From an uncultured bacterium (GTDB taxonomy: Bacteria > Desulfobacterota > Desulfobulbia > Desulfobulbales > Desulfobulbaceae): 15,872 bases of DNA. The stretch covers positions 1 through 15,872 of the forward strand of contig CAITZN010000616.1 of the NCBI GenBank assembly GCA_903896915.1. Direction: 5' to 3'. A program made the translations under genes and the position numbers. How positions within the stretch are numbered: the stretch's first letter is position 1; each line of letters opens with the position of its first letter. Below, one piece after another: positions 5,739-13,651 of the stretch. The notes under the pieces were generated by a model. The model was given only the letters and a program-made list of their open reading frames with translations, searched no databases and had not been told where the DNA came from.

Positions 5739-7436
5739 TCAAGAAAAGGGGGTCGCTCTCTCGTTACCCCATGTCATATACAGCGGACTGGTCCAGGATT
5801 GACCGGAAAGCGCCTCGTTGCAAAGTTCTTCAAGCTGGATGACGACCTCCTCAAGAGGGGCGTTGTCCACAGGTAGCGGTCGTTGCTCCTGCTCTTCAAG
5901 TGACCTGGGATTCTGCATCCTCAACAGTTCTGCTTGATCCTCTATCTGGTCAATAGCCATGTGAATGACTACCGGGATATATTCCTCAGCTTGGGGGCCG
6001 TGCTGTTTCAATTCACGCAGAAAACGCAATTGAGCGATCAGGTATTCACCGAGGCGATAGATGCAATGGCTCTCGACAGCCTTGCTGAACCCGGCTTCCA
6101 TGGGCGGTGAGGCGATGATCAGAGCATATTGCTGCATCATCGGCCGGTTTCTGGTGCGAATGACGGTTACGATGAGTTGATAGAGCAAACGCAGGTATGA
6201 GTGCATCACTTTCCTGTCCATGTTGTTCAAGATCAGGGCAACGTTTTGAGCATTGGTCTGCCGTGCCGTATCCAGCAACAGGGCCGTAATCTCTTCGATG
6301 GCCCGGTCGCGATCCTTCTCCAGAACGTCTCCGATCTTCTGATGGAGAACCAAATAGGGCCGATCGCCTGTTTTGCGAAGCATGGCCTCGTTCCAATTCT
6401 GCCAGAGTTCAGGATTTCTCTGCATATTCTCGATGAGAAAGACCAGCCTCCGGGTAATCGTTTTACGGGGATTGGGCTCCCAGGCGAGGAGTTCGCGGGT
6501 TCTGGAATTATCTGCAACGAGCTGTTTGTCGACATAATCGAGCATCCAGAGCTGTTCAAAGGCTTCCTTGCCCTGTAACCGGCTGAGCAACCGGCGTGCA
6601 AGGATCATAGGGACAAGCAGTCTGCGATTTATAAAGAGGGGTTTGTGCGGTTTAGAGAAGTAGTGCTGAGTGGCGATCCGAAATAGCTCTCTATGGGAGG
6701 TTGCCCCGTCTGGGCCAGCATTCAGGATGAGACACTGTTCAAGTTGGTCGCTTTTGTCGAGTACCTGGAGGAAAAAATGGACAAGATCGTGGACATGGAT
6801 ATAAGGGATGGCCGTTTGACCCTTTCCGGCTATGATCCGTGATTCCAGTAGCTTACCCGAGAGCCAGTTGTTCAGCAGGGTATAGAGCGGTGGAAGCTCG
6901 CACCAGTCGCTGAATACCCCGGCTATCCGGACTATAACGCCGGGAACCCTCTGGGAATACTCGCGGATCAGTTCCTCGCCCGCTTTCTTGCTCCGGGCAT
7001 AAGGCATGTCGTTGTCAGGGGGGCTTTCTTCGGTGATGGTTGCATCGAATGAACAGGCCGCTTGGGTGCTGGCAAAGATGAAACGTTTGATGTCCAGAAG
7101 CTTTGCCAGCTCCAGCATATTTTTTGTACCCTCAATATTTGTTCGGGTATAATTGGGGTGTTCACCGTTGGTGAAATCGTAATAAGCGGCCAGGTGAAGG
7201 ATATAATCAATGCCGCCATGATCTGTCACTTGCTGAGCCAGATCTTTGAGATTGTCCCAATCGGCGATATCAACTTGAGTCCACCGCAGATTCTTGCACG
7301 TCTGAACCCCGGCTTCCTCCATGGAACGCCTGCCTACACAGAAAAGTCGAAAATTGTCGGCAGCCGCCTTGATGAAATTCCTCCCGACAAAACCGGAAGC
7401 TCCAGTCAGAAGCAGTCCAGGTAATCGATAATCCAT
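5739..7436 (-). CDS. Extended SDR (NAD-dependent epimerase/dehydratase) with unknown C-terminal helical extension
   Basis: A 565-residue protein in two parts. Residues 1-335 are an extended short-chain dehydrogenase: nucleotide-binding TGASGFVG (11-18), the active-site pair YARSK (Tyr146, Lys150), and ASTQ (122-125) supplying the usual Ser/Thr. Substrates of such enzymes are often nucleotide sugars or 3-hydroxysteroids, but this one cannot be assigned. Residues about 340-565 match no domain I recognise. They look helical, with charged and hydrophobic segments (KVMHSYLRLLYQLIVTVIR; the region around RLGEYLIAQLRFLREL) and no signal or clear membrane span. Usual family length is 300-350, so the extension is notable. 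The start has a strong AAGGAGGA (7441-7448). It appears monocistronic, between terminators. Confidence 0.85.
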   Translation of the reverse strand: MDYRLPGLLLTGASGFVGRNFIKAAADNFRLFCVGRRSMEEAGVQTCKNLRWTQVDIADWDNLKDLAQQVTDHGGIDYILHLAAYYDFTNGEHPNYTRTNIEGTKNMLELAKLLDIKRFIFASTQAACSFDATITEESPPDNDMPYARSKKAGEELIREYSQRVPGVIVRIAGVFSDWCELPPLYTLLNNWLSGKLLESRIIAGKGQTAIPYIHVHDLVHFFLQVLDKSDQLEQCLILNAGPDGATSHRELFRIATQHYFSKPHKPLFINRRLLVPMILARRLLSRLQGKEAFEQLWMLDYVDKQLVADNSRTRELLAWEPNPRKTITRRLVFLIENMQRNPELWQNWNEAMLRKTGDRPYLVLHQKIGDVLEKDRDRAIEEITALLLDTARQTNAQNVALILNNMDRKVMHSYLRLLYQLIVTVIRTRNRPMMQQYALIIASPPMEAGFSKAVESHCIYRLGEYLIAQLRFLRELKQHGPQAEEYIPVVIHMAIDQIEDQAELLRMQNPRSLEEQEQRPLPVDNAPLEEVVIQLEELCNEALSGQSWTSPLYMTWGNERATPFS

Positions 7437-7700
7437 AGTTCCTCCTTTCCGGATCGATCACTACTCGGGTTGAGAATGGCTGGAAAATATATGATATATC
7501 TATGGGTAGCTAAGGAAGTTCCTTTTGTCAATGGATGAGCATTGAAAGTGCACCAAAACAGCTTTGTGGCCGAATTCTGCCAATCTTTGTGAAGGTGAGG
7601 CTTACGTTCGTCCTTATAGAATCCGTTGTCCGGTCAGATTTGAAAAGGATGGCGATAACTCAGCAGGGGCCGCTGTAAAAAAGGACTCAAGCAAAGTGTA
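7437..7700 (-). promoter_or_regulatory. Upstream region of the SDR gene
   Basis: No gene is seen in this stretch. On the minus strand a -35-like TTGACA (7527-7532) overlaps a perfect palindrome, AAGGAA-G-TTCCTT (7512-7524), which could be an operator. The AT-rich stretch around 7490-7505 follows, but its spacing to the -35-like box is longer than the usual 16-18 bases, so the promoter call is weak. Confidence 0.25.
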
Positions 7701-7740
7701 AATAAACAGGGCGTTGCATGGATATGCAGCGCCCTGTTTT
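7701..7740 (-). terminator. Intrinsic terminator of the acyl-CoA/CoA-transferase cluster
   Basis: AAACAGGGCGTTGCAT (7704-7719) pairs with 7724-7739 over 16 positions, with one G-U pair and a four-base loop. On the minus strand the stem runs into TTTATTTA. It begins 22 bases after the last CoA-transferase codon. The + side also ends in TTTT, so it may work both ways. Confidence 0.88.
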
Positions 7741-7761
7741 GCTTCAGATAGCGTTATCGAA

Positions 7762-8580
7762 TCAGGCCTTCTTCACCTTAGGGATGAAGATCTGGTCAGG
7801 ATCGAGGACATTATGGATGATATGCAGTTCTTCGCGGGTGGGCGGGTTTGTTTCGCCCGCAACCCGAGAAATATCGAGGTCGAATTGACATAGATCCTTG
7901 ATCTCTGCAGGGGTTTTGCCCGGATGGCAGGTGTCGAGGTACATGTGACCATCCTGATCGTCAAAACGGAAGACTCCGGCGGTGCTGATGACTGCCGAAG
8001 GACCGCCGCGAAAAGCTGCGCCGTAGAGTTCCTTACGATGAACGAATTCGCCACCCGGCCATTTCTTTACTCGCCACCCGGGGCTGGTGATGTAGCTGAC
8101 ATGCTCAACAAATCGCCGTTTCTCATGAACCATGATAAATACGGTACGCTTGGCGAACGAGTTGATGTCGGGGTTGCCGCCGCTGCCGGTGAGGCGGAGC
8201 TCGGGGTTGAGATAGTCGCCGATGCAGGTGGTGTTGAGATTGCCGTACTGATCAACCTCGGCGCCACCCAGAAAGCCCAGGTCAACATAGCCACGCTGGG
8301 CAATGCTGAAGGCGTCGAACAACCCGGAGGAACGGCTCGCCCCTGATTCGCAGCGGGCGTCACCAACCGAGGTCGGTAGCTCCGGTGGCCTGCCGTCAAG
8401 GGTCCCTGCCTCAAAGATCAGTTTCAAATTCGGGGCATGGGTTTTCTGGGCCAGCATGATGGCTACCATGGGCAGACCGGTGCCGGCAAAAACGATCTCG
8501 TTATCCTGAACCTCCCGTGAGGAGGCGCAACAGAGCAGATCGGCCAGATTATATTCTTCAGGCAATGCGTAATTGCTCAT
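7762..8580 (-). CDS. CoA-transferase beta subunit, glutaconate CoA-transferase (GctB) type
   Basis: A 272-residue class I CoA-transferase subunit, predicted cytoplasmic. With the upstream alpha subunit it should move CoA from a donor such as acetyl-CoA to a carboxylic acid. The catalytic glutamate is probably Glu57 in IFEAGTLDGRP; in Acidaminococcus GctB the catalytic residue is Glu54. GSGG (residues about 132-135) and GFLGGAEVDQYGNLN (residues about 102-116) are further family segments. Length matches GctB (about 266). The start has GGGAGGAG upstream, and only 15 bases separate it from the alpha gene, so the two are co-translated. Substrate specificity in this family is poorly predictable, so glutaconate is only the family name. 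Last gene before the terminator. Confidence 0.87.
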   Translation of the reverse strand: MSNYALPEEYNLADLLCCASSREVQDNEIVFAGTGLPMVAIMLAQKTHAPNLKLIFEAGTLDGRPPELPTSVGDARCESGASRSSGLFDAFSIAQRGYVDLGFLGGAEVDQYGNLNTTCIGDYLNPELRLTGSGGNPDINSFAKRTVFIMVHEKRRFVEHVSYITSPGWRVKKWPGGEFVHRKELYGAAFRGGPSAVISTAGVFRFDDQDGHMYLDTCHPGKTPAEIKDLCQFDLDISRVAGETNPPTREELHIIHNVLDPDQIFIPKVKKA

Positions 8581-8595
8581 TTTTTCTCCTCCCTT

Positions 8596-9549
8596 CTATT
8601 TGCGGGGTCTGTAGTTGAGGGCAGTATTGGCCCGGAGATTCAGCATGCGCTCCCAGCCAAGTTTCTCCAGGAAACCGATGTGATCAAGGCCGTAGATCCA
8701 CTCCTTGGCAAAGGCGTCAAATCCTTCCTGAGTTCTGGTGTTCGCATAAAAATCTTTGAGAAATGCGCCGTCTACGTCGTACTTGCCAAACATGCCGGTG
8801 GGATGAGCACCGAAGGGGCATTCCAGGATGTGATCCACCTCAAAGGAGGTGATGGTGTTCTGGTCGGCGTTACGACGCAGATATTCCTCAGGGACAATCT
8901 CTTCTGCCATAACGATGGTGATGTCGGCGGCCCGGGCGACTTCAGGATCGGAGTATATCTGGCCGCCTACTCGCACCGTACCTTCTTCGCCCACCTGTTG
9001 GACGCATAAGATGGCCACATCGACCTTGGCAGCCGGGATCAAAATCTGAGCACCAGCACCGTAGAAGGGATCTTCAGTAAAGATGTATTTGTGTTTGGCG
9101 ATGCGTTTACCGTCGCGTTTACCGGCTCGGCCGAGCATGTCGTATTCAGGATTATGGATATCGGTACCTAGTGAGGTCTGGGTGACCGCATATGGTGCAC
9201 CGGTGGCAGCGGCTGTAAAGCGGAACAGCATCTCGGCGTGGCTGTAATCCTCGACTAGGATCTCTTTTTTGCCGACTTTACGAGACAAGTTGGCCCCGTA
9301 TTTGCCGTACAACTCATGGCCAACCCAGCAGGATTCCCAGATGTCGACACAACCGGCACCGACCAGGAATTCGGTCTGCGGGCCGCCGTTGACCTCAATC
9401 AGGTGGAGACCGCGCTTTTGCTGACGGATCAGTTCAAAGATGACGGCAAAGGGACGCCGCCAGATGGTGAATCCCGAGAAGGTCAGGCTGGAGCCGTTCT
9501 TGACGATCTCGGCTGCCTGCTGCAGGGTAATACGTTTGTCACTGCTCAT
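8596..9549 (-). CDS. CoA-transferase alpha subunit, glutaconate CoA-transferase (GctA) type
   Basis: A 317-residue partner of the downstream beta subunit; Acidaminococcus GctA is about 320 residues. Family traits seen are the N-terminal SLTFSGF (21-27), EVNGGPQTEFLVGAGCVD (52-69), and a C-terminal half with repeated Gly-rich turns and SDPEVARAADITIVMAEEIV. The catalytic Glu is carried by the beta chain. The ATG has AAGGAGG at good spacing, and the gene starts 17 bases after the acyl-CoA dehydrogenase stop, so it belongs to the same transcript. It could serve a short-chain fatty acid, a dicarboxylate or an aromatic-pathway acid; the neighbours suggest a saturated acid that is then dehydrogenated. 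Confidence 0.87.
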   Translation of the reverse strand: MSSDKRITLQQAAEIVKNGSSLTFSGFTIWRRPFAVIFELIRQQKRGLHLIEVNGGPQTEFLVGAGCVDIWESCWVGHELYGKYGANLSRKVGKKEILVEDYSHAEMLFRFTAAATGAPYAVTQTSLGTDIHNPEYDMLGRAGKRDGKRIAKHKYIFTEDPFYGAGAQILIPAAKVDVAILCVQQVGEEGTVRVGGQIYSDPEVARAADITIVMAEEIVPEEYLRRNADQNTITSFEVDHILECPFGAHPTGMFGKYDVDGAFLKDFYANTRTQEGFDAFAKEWIYGLDHIGFLEKLGWERMLNLRANTALNYRPRK

Positions 9550-9566
9550 ATATTCCTCCTTAAAGT

Positions 9567-10727
9567 TCAGGCCTTCAATCCCCGGAGTATCTCGCGGGAA
9601 ATGATCAGACGCTGGATTTCACTAGTTCCCTCATAGATGGTGGTGATGCGGGCATCGCGTGTATAGCGCTCAATGGGAAAGTCTTGGGTGTAGCCGTAGC
9701 CGCCCAGCATCTGCATGGCGTTGTAACAGGCGCGGTTGGCGCTTTCAGTGGCAAAAACCTTCGCCATCGAGGCCTCTTTGGCATAGGGTTTGCTGTTTTC
9801 TTTACGATGGGCGGCATTCATCAGCAGGAGGCGAGCGGCCTCCAGCTCGGTATAGCTGTCGGCTATCATCCACTGGATTGCCTGGAAATTACTGATTTTT
9901 TGGTTGAACTGGACCCTTTCGTTGGCATATTGGGTGGCATAGTCCATGGCGGCGAGTCCGATGCCCAGGCCTAGCGACCCGATACCGATGCGTCCCCCGG
10001 CCAACTCGGCCACAGCGATACGGAAGCCATCGTTGAGCTTACCCATCAGGGCCGTTGCCGGTACCCGGCAGTTATCGAAGACCAGTTCGTTGGTAGCGGA
10101 GGCATGCTGCCCCATCTTGTGTTCTTCTTTGCTGATGATTAAGCCCGGTGTTCCGGCCTCGACCAGAAAACAGCTGATGCCCCTACCCTTGGGTGCCTCT
10201 TTGTCCGTCACTGCCCAGACGACGAATACGCCGGCATAGGGAGCGCTGGTGATGAAGATTTTGGAACCGTTCAGGACATAGGAATCACCATCCAGCACTG
10301 CGCTGGTGCACATGCCTGAAGGGTCGGAACCGGCGCAGTTCTCGGTGAGTGCGAAGCTACCCGCCGCATACTCGCCACTGCAGATTTTGGGGATATATTT
10401 CTTTTTCTGCTCTTCAGTACCGACCGCCTGGATAACTTCGCACACCATGTTGTTGACTGAAACCGTCACCGCCGTAGAAGCGCAGGCCCGGGCTATCTCA
10501 GTCATGGCCACGCTGAAAGCCACCACTCCGGTTTCCGAGCCGCCGTATTCGTCTTTGACGTTCAGGCCCATGAAACCCAGTTCCGCCAGTTTTTTCAGGT
10601 TGCCCAGCAGAGTCTCTCGATCCTTATCCTGGTCGAGCTTGGCTGCAACGAGCTCCAGTTCAGCTTTGGCAAAGTCGCGCGCTGTATCCTGGATCAGTTT
10701 TTGTTCTTCGGTTAAGTCTAAATCCAT
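9567..10727 (-). CDS. Short-chain-type acyl-CoA dehydrogenase
   Basis: A 386-residue FAD enzyme that introduces the 2,3 double bond into an acyl-CoA and passes electrons to ETF. The FAD/substrate signature ALTENCAGSDPSG (126-138) and the catalytic base Glu366 in IYEGTSEIQR are present, as is the family segment MLGGYGYTQDFPIERYTRDA. Length and the EGTSEIQR ending fit butyryl/short-chain members rather than decarboxylating glutaryl-CoA dehydrogenase, whose motif is usually EGTHDIH. The ATG at 10725-10727 is preferred over an in-frame TTG six bases upstream, because AAGGAG is then eight bases away rather than two. No etfAB is in the window. It lies between the membrane protein and the CoA-transferase. 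Confidence 0.92.
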   Translation of the reverse strand: MDLDLTEEQKLIQDTARDFAKAELELVAAKLDQDKDRETLLGNLKKLAELGFMGLNVKDEYGGSETGVVAFSVAMTEIARACASTAVTVSVNNMVCEVIQAVGTEEQKKKYIPKICSGEYAAGSFALTENCAGSDPSGMCTSAVLDGDSYVLNGSKIFITSAPYAGVFVVWAVTDKEAPKGRGISCFLVEAGTPGLIISKEEHKMGQHASATNELVFDNCRVPATALMGKLNDGFRIAVAELAGGRIGIGSLGLGIGLAAMDYATQYANERVQFNQKISNFQAIQWMIADSYTELEAARLLLMNAAHRKENSKPYAKEASMAKVFATESANRACYNAMQMLGGYGYTQDFPIERYTRDARITTIYEGTSEIQRLIISREILRGLKA

Positions 10728-10753
10728 GAGCAATACTCCTTGTTTGTTCAGCT

Positions 10754-10799
10754 TGCCCCCATTGGCTGGAACCGGCAGGGCGGCTCAGCAATGGGGGCA
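10754..10799 (-). other. Large intercistronic hairpin
   Basis: TGCCCCCATTG (10754-10764) pairs perfectly with CAATGGGGGCA (10789-10799). Inside are CTG/CAG (10766-10768 with 10786-10788) and CCG/CGG (10772-10774 with 10781-10783), leaving a one-base bulge. No T run follows on the minus strand, so full termination is unlikely. It sits between the membrane protein gene and the acyl-CoA dehydrogenase gene and may set relative mRNA stability. Confidence 0.7.
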
Positions 10800-10839
10800 G
10801 TTTCAACTCACGTCCCGGTGGTAATCACCGAAAACGACA

Positions 10840-12090
10840 TCAATGTTCATCGTGTACGTAAAAGGGCCATTTATGGAAAAACCACTCATTCCAAAGCAGA
10901 GGGATGATCCACCAGAAATTCCAGATCAATGACTCGCCATGGGAAAAACGCTCGGCCAAGTCTGTCATGTGATGGTTGCCCAGCGCCCAATGACCGAAAT
11001 TGCCGTAGTAGTATATCCAGTAGATGATCGCGGCAAAAAACATGACGCCGACGGTGCGGAAAAAGAAACTACCCCAGCTATCGACATTGCCCCCCGGAGC
11101 CATATCATCAAAGTAATGATGCCAGATAAGGAAGGGGATGAGGGTGAAACCGGCAATTTCAGCTGAATGCAGCCAGAGAAAACGCTGTACCTCGGCTGCC
11201 CCCTTGGCGGCCTCGAGATGTTGCATGGTCTCAGCCGGAAGCCACATGGGCACTATCTGCCGACAGAGAATCGCCAGGGCGTAACCACCGACCATGGAGA
11301 GGATAACAGAGACGAAGCCTTTCCATGGTTGCGGCAGAGTTATGGCGCTCCAGGGCTTCATCCGCCAGACATTGGGAGTCATGAACAGGATGACGATCGC
11401 CCATTCCCACCAGCCGAAAACCCAATGGACATGCGAGGTTCCGGCAAGCGCTGTCCACCAGGAAGGATTGAGCACCGCTCCCGGAAATACAACGCCGAAA
11501 AAGGGAGCAATGAGCACCGCATAGCAGAAGAGGGTGATCATGGAGGCCCAGCCGATTTCGGCCAATCCTTTGGCAGGCTGCTTGACATCTGAGGGCAGGT
11601 TCGGCCATTTGCCGAAAAAGATGGTGAAGACCGGGTAGGTGTAAAAACCGATGAGCACAAAGCAGACGACTGCAATCTGGGCGAGTTTGCCTGAAGCTCC
11701 GGCCGCTGCCACCTTGGGCAGCTTGTTGGCCAGGTTGGCCGCTTCCATGCCATAGTAGCTGAGGAAATTGAAACCGATGCCGAGAATACGGTAAAAGATG
11801 ACATCGATGACAAACCAGACGAGGACTATATTGGCAATAGACATCATGATCCCGCGCAGTGGCTGTTTCATATTCTGAAACGGCCAGTCCCCAAGAAACA
11901 TGTGCTGCCAGAGGCCGACAAGAATTATCATGGCGAGATACATGACGAAGGGGTAGGGAAACCACCCGATCGGACCACGTGGATCACTGAAAATATACCA
12001 GGTGATCCAGGCTATGACGGAAAAAACAGCTAACGAGATAATGCCGGTAAGGGGCTGGCCCCACCGTGGTCTTAATGCTCCCACTGCCAT
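10840..12090 (-). CDS. Polytopic membrane protein of unknown family, about ten helices, with QPxxG repeats
   Basis: I do not recognise this 416-residue protein. Hydrophobic stretches lie at about 14-34, 44-64, 80-102, 137-159, 180-203, 221-238, 257-278, 306-323, 341-362 and 388-402. A QPxxG motif stands directly before four odd-numbered helices: QPLTG (12-16), QPLRG (76-80), QPAKG (171-175) and QPWKG (254-258). WP dipeptides lie at 69-70, 162-163 and 408-409, after even-numbered helices. Together these suggest tandem two-helix units. The C-terminal third is rich in His, Trp and acidic residues (WHHYFDDM, GNHHMTDLAERFSHGE). There is no signal peptide or ATPase motif. AAGGAGG precedes the ATG at eight bases. 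Within a fatty or dicarboxylic acid cluster it may import the substrate; a redox or membrane-anchor role is not excluded. Confidence 0.8.
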   Translation of the reverse strand: MAVGALRPRWGQPLTGIISLAVFSVIAWITWYIFSDPRGPIGWFPYPFVMYLAMIILVGLWQHMFLGDWPFQNMKQPLRGIMMSIANIVLVWFVIDVIFYRILGIGFNFLSYYGMEAANLANKLPKVAAAGASGKLAQIAVVCFVLIGFYTYPVFTIFFGKWPNLPSDVKQPAKGLAEIGWASMITLFCYAVLIAPFFGVVFPGAVLNPSWWTALAGTSHVHWVFGWWEWAIVILFMTPNVWRMKPWSAITLPQPWKGFVSVILSMVGGYALAILCRQIVPMWLPAETMQHLEAAKGAAEVQRFLWLHSAEIAGFTLIPFLIWHHYFDDMAPGGNVDSWGSFFFRTVGVMFFAAIIYWIYYYGNFGHWALGNHHMTDLAERFSHGESLIWNFWWIIPLLWNEWFFHKWPFYVHDEH

Positions 12091-12121
12091 ACTCTGTTCC
12101 TCCTTATAGGAATGATGTTGA

Positions 12122-12178
12122 TTACTTTTTTCTCCTCATGATGGACAGCAGTGCTTTCTCGTCCCCCGAGCCTGCCAC
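12122..12178 (-). CDS. Possible 18-residue small ORF ahead of the membrane protein
   Basis: A GTG at 12176-12178 opens a frame of 18 codons ending in TAA at 12122-12124 (MAGSGDEKALLSIMRRKK). The only argument for it is an excellent AAAGGAGG at 12189-12196, ten bases upstream; such a site is otherwise unexplained here, because the membrane protein has its own at 12099-12105. It ends 31 bases before that gene and could be a leader peptide. The basic C-terminus shows no family. Chance remains likely. Confidence 0.25.
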   Translation of the reverse strand: MAGSGDEKALLSIMRRKK

Positions 12179-12363
12179 CGGTATATGGCCTCCTTTCTTT
12201 GGTTTTATTTAATATTGTTCAGCATCGTTGCCGCACTCAACGGTGGATCGAGGCAAGCACTGTGCAGCCTGCTCCTATCTCGAAAGTGTACCGGGACCCT
12301 GTTCTGTCCGATTCCACTGCCTTCCTTTGTATTTTCCGGAAATTGCATGTTTGAAATTTATTG

Positions 12364-13539
12364 CTACCGTTTGACAATCATGGCCACAGCTTCACCGCCG
12401 CCCAGGCACAGACTGACCAGTCCTCGTTTTTTGTCCTGGCGGATCATCTCATGCAAGAGGGTCACCAGCAGGCGGCAACCGCTGGCACCGATGGGATGGC
12501 CCAGGGCCACACTGCCGCCATTGACGTTGACCTTGTCAGGATCGAGCTGCAATTCTTTCAATGCGGCCACGGTAGAGCCGCTGAAGGCCTCGTTGATCTC
12601 ATACAGGTCGATCTCGTCCTTACTGATGCCTTCTTTTTTCAGGCACTTGGGCACCGCCCAGATGGGGGCTACCAGCACGTATTTCATATCGATGCCGTAG
12701 GATGCCTGGGCTCCGATGGTCGCGAGAACGGTGCAACCAAGTGCTTCGGCTTTTTCCCGCGACATCACTACAACGGCCGCAGCACCGTCGCTGATGATGG
12801 AGGCATTGCCTGCGGTGGTAACGCCACCCTCTTTGAAGGCAGGCTTCATCTTGGCGAGGCTTTCATAGCTCGTCTCCTTGAAACATTCGTCCTGATCGAA
12901 AATTTTGGGATCACCCTTGCGCTGCGGAATCTCCACGGATACGATTTCCTTTTCGAACCTGCCAGCAGTCTGGGCGGCTAGAGCCCGTCGGTAGGACTCG
13001 GCAGCGTAGCGGTCCTGGTCTTCCCGGTTGACTTGGTAGCGCTCGGAGCAGAGTTCGTTGGAGATCCCCATGTGAAAGTCGTTAACGATATCCCACAGGC
13101 CGTCATGGAGCATGTGATCGTGCAGGGTGCCATCACCCATGCGGAAACCGAAGCGCGCTTTTTTGAGGAAGTAGGGGGCCATGCTCATGTTTTCCATGCC
13201 GCCAGCCACTACCACGTCGGCATCGCCGACCTGGATGGCCTGAGCTGCCAGCATCACCGCTTTCAATCCCGATCCGCAGACTTTGTTGATGGTGACACTT
13301 TCAACTTCCCAGGGCATCCCTGCCTGGACTGTTGCCTGTTTAGCCGGATTTTGACCGTAGCCGCAGGGTAACACCAGTCCCATGATCGTTTCGTTGACCT
13401 CTTCCTTGGCAATTCCGGCCCGACGAATGGCCTCTTTAATCACAAGAGCGCCCAGGTTGGTGGCGCCTATGTTGGCCAGTGTGCCGTTAAAACTGCCCAG
13501 CGGGGTTCGAACGGCACTGACTATGACTGCTTCTCGCAT
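12364..13539 (-). CDS. Thiolase (acetyl-CoA acetyltransferase family)
   Basis: A 391-residue cytoplasmic thiolase, which cleaves acetoacetyl-CoA (or a longer 3-ketoacyl-CoA) with CoA to give acetyl-CoA. The full catalytic set is present: acylated Cys88 in NKVCGSG, His348 in GHPIGASGCR, Cys378 in CLGGGEA, and the NEAFS segment. Numbering matches the well-known PhaA-type enzymes (Cys89, His348, Cys378). A 30-codon upstream extension is rejected because the ATG at 13537-13539 has AGGAG at six bases, the protein then begins MREAVIVSAVRTPLG as usual, and the extension overlaps a large hairpin. It lies between the hydratase and the membrane protein genes. Confidence 0.94.
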   Translation of the reverse strand: MREAVIVSAVRTPLGSFNGTLANIGATNLGALVIKEAIRRAGIAKEEVNETIMGLVLPCGYGQNPAKQATVQAGMPWEVESVTINKVCGSGLKAVMLAAQAIQVGDADVVVAGGMENMSMAPYFLKKARFGFRMGDGTLHDHMLHDGLWDIVNDFHMGISNELCSERYQVNREDQDRYAAESYRRALAAQTAGRFEKEIVSVEIPQRKGDPKIFDQDECFKETSYESLAKMKPAFKEGGVTTAGNASIISDGAAAVVVMSREKAEALGCTVLATIGAQASYGIDMKYVLVAPIWAVPKCLKKEGISKDEIDLYEINEAFSGSTVAALKELQLDPDKVNVNGGSVALGHPIGASGCRLLVTLLHEMIRQDKKRGLVSLCLGGGEAVAMIVKR

Positions 13540-13574
13540 AACCTTCTCCTTATTCCTGCGAACGTAGTAAACGG

Positions 13575-13626
13575 ATGGAAGCGTCGGCGTAGTACGCAGA
13601 GGGGGGTCTGTTTGCCGACGCTCCAT
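13575..13626 (-). other. Large intercistronic hairpin before the thiolase gene
   Basis: ATGGA (13575-13579) plus GCGTCGGC (13581-13588) pair with GCCGACGC (13614-13621) and TCCAT (13622-13626), giving 13 pairs with a single bulged A. A second helix CAGA/TCTG (13597-13600 with 13607-13610) closes a loop of six G (C on the mRNA). No T run follows the stem on the minus strand. It sits in the 112-base gap between the hydratase and thiolase genes, 35 bases before the thiolase start. Confidence 0.7.
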
Positions 13627-13651
13627 CACATTTTGGTAGTTATTTCAATTG

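Noticed and set aside
13540-13629. Longer thiolase start adding 30 residues
   Set aside because: The internal ATG at 13539 has a proper AGGAG and gives the normal family N-terminus; the extension crosses a large hairpin.
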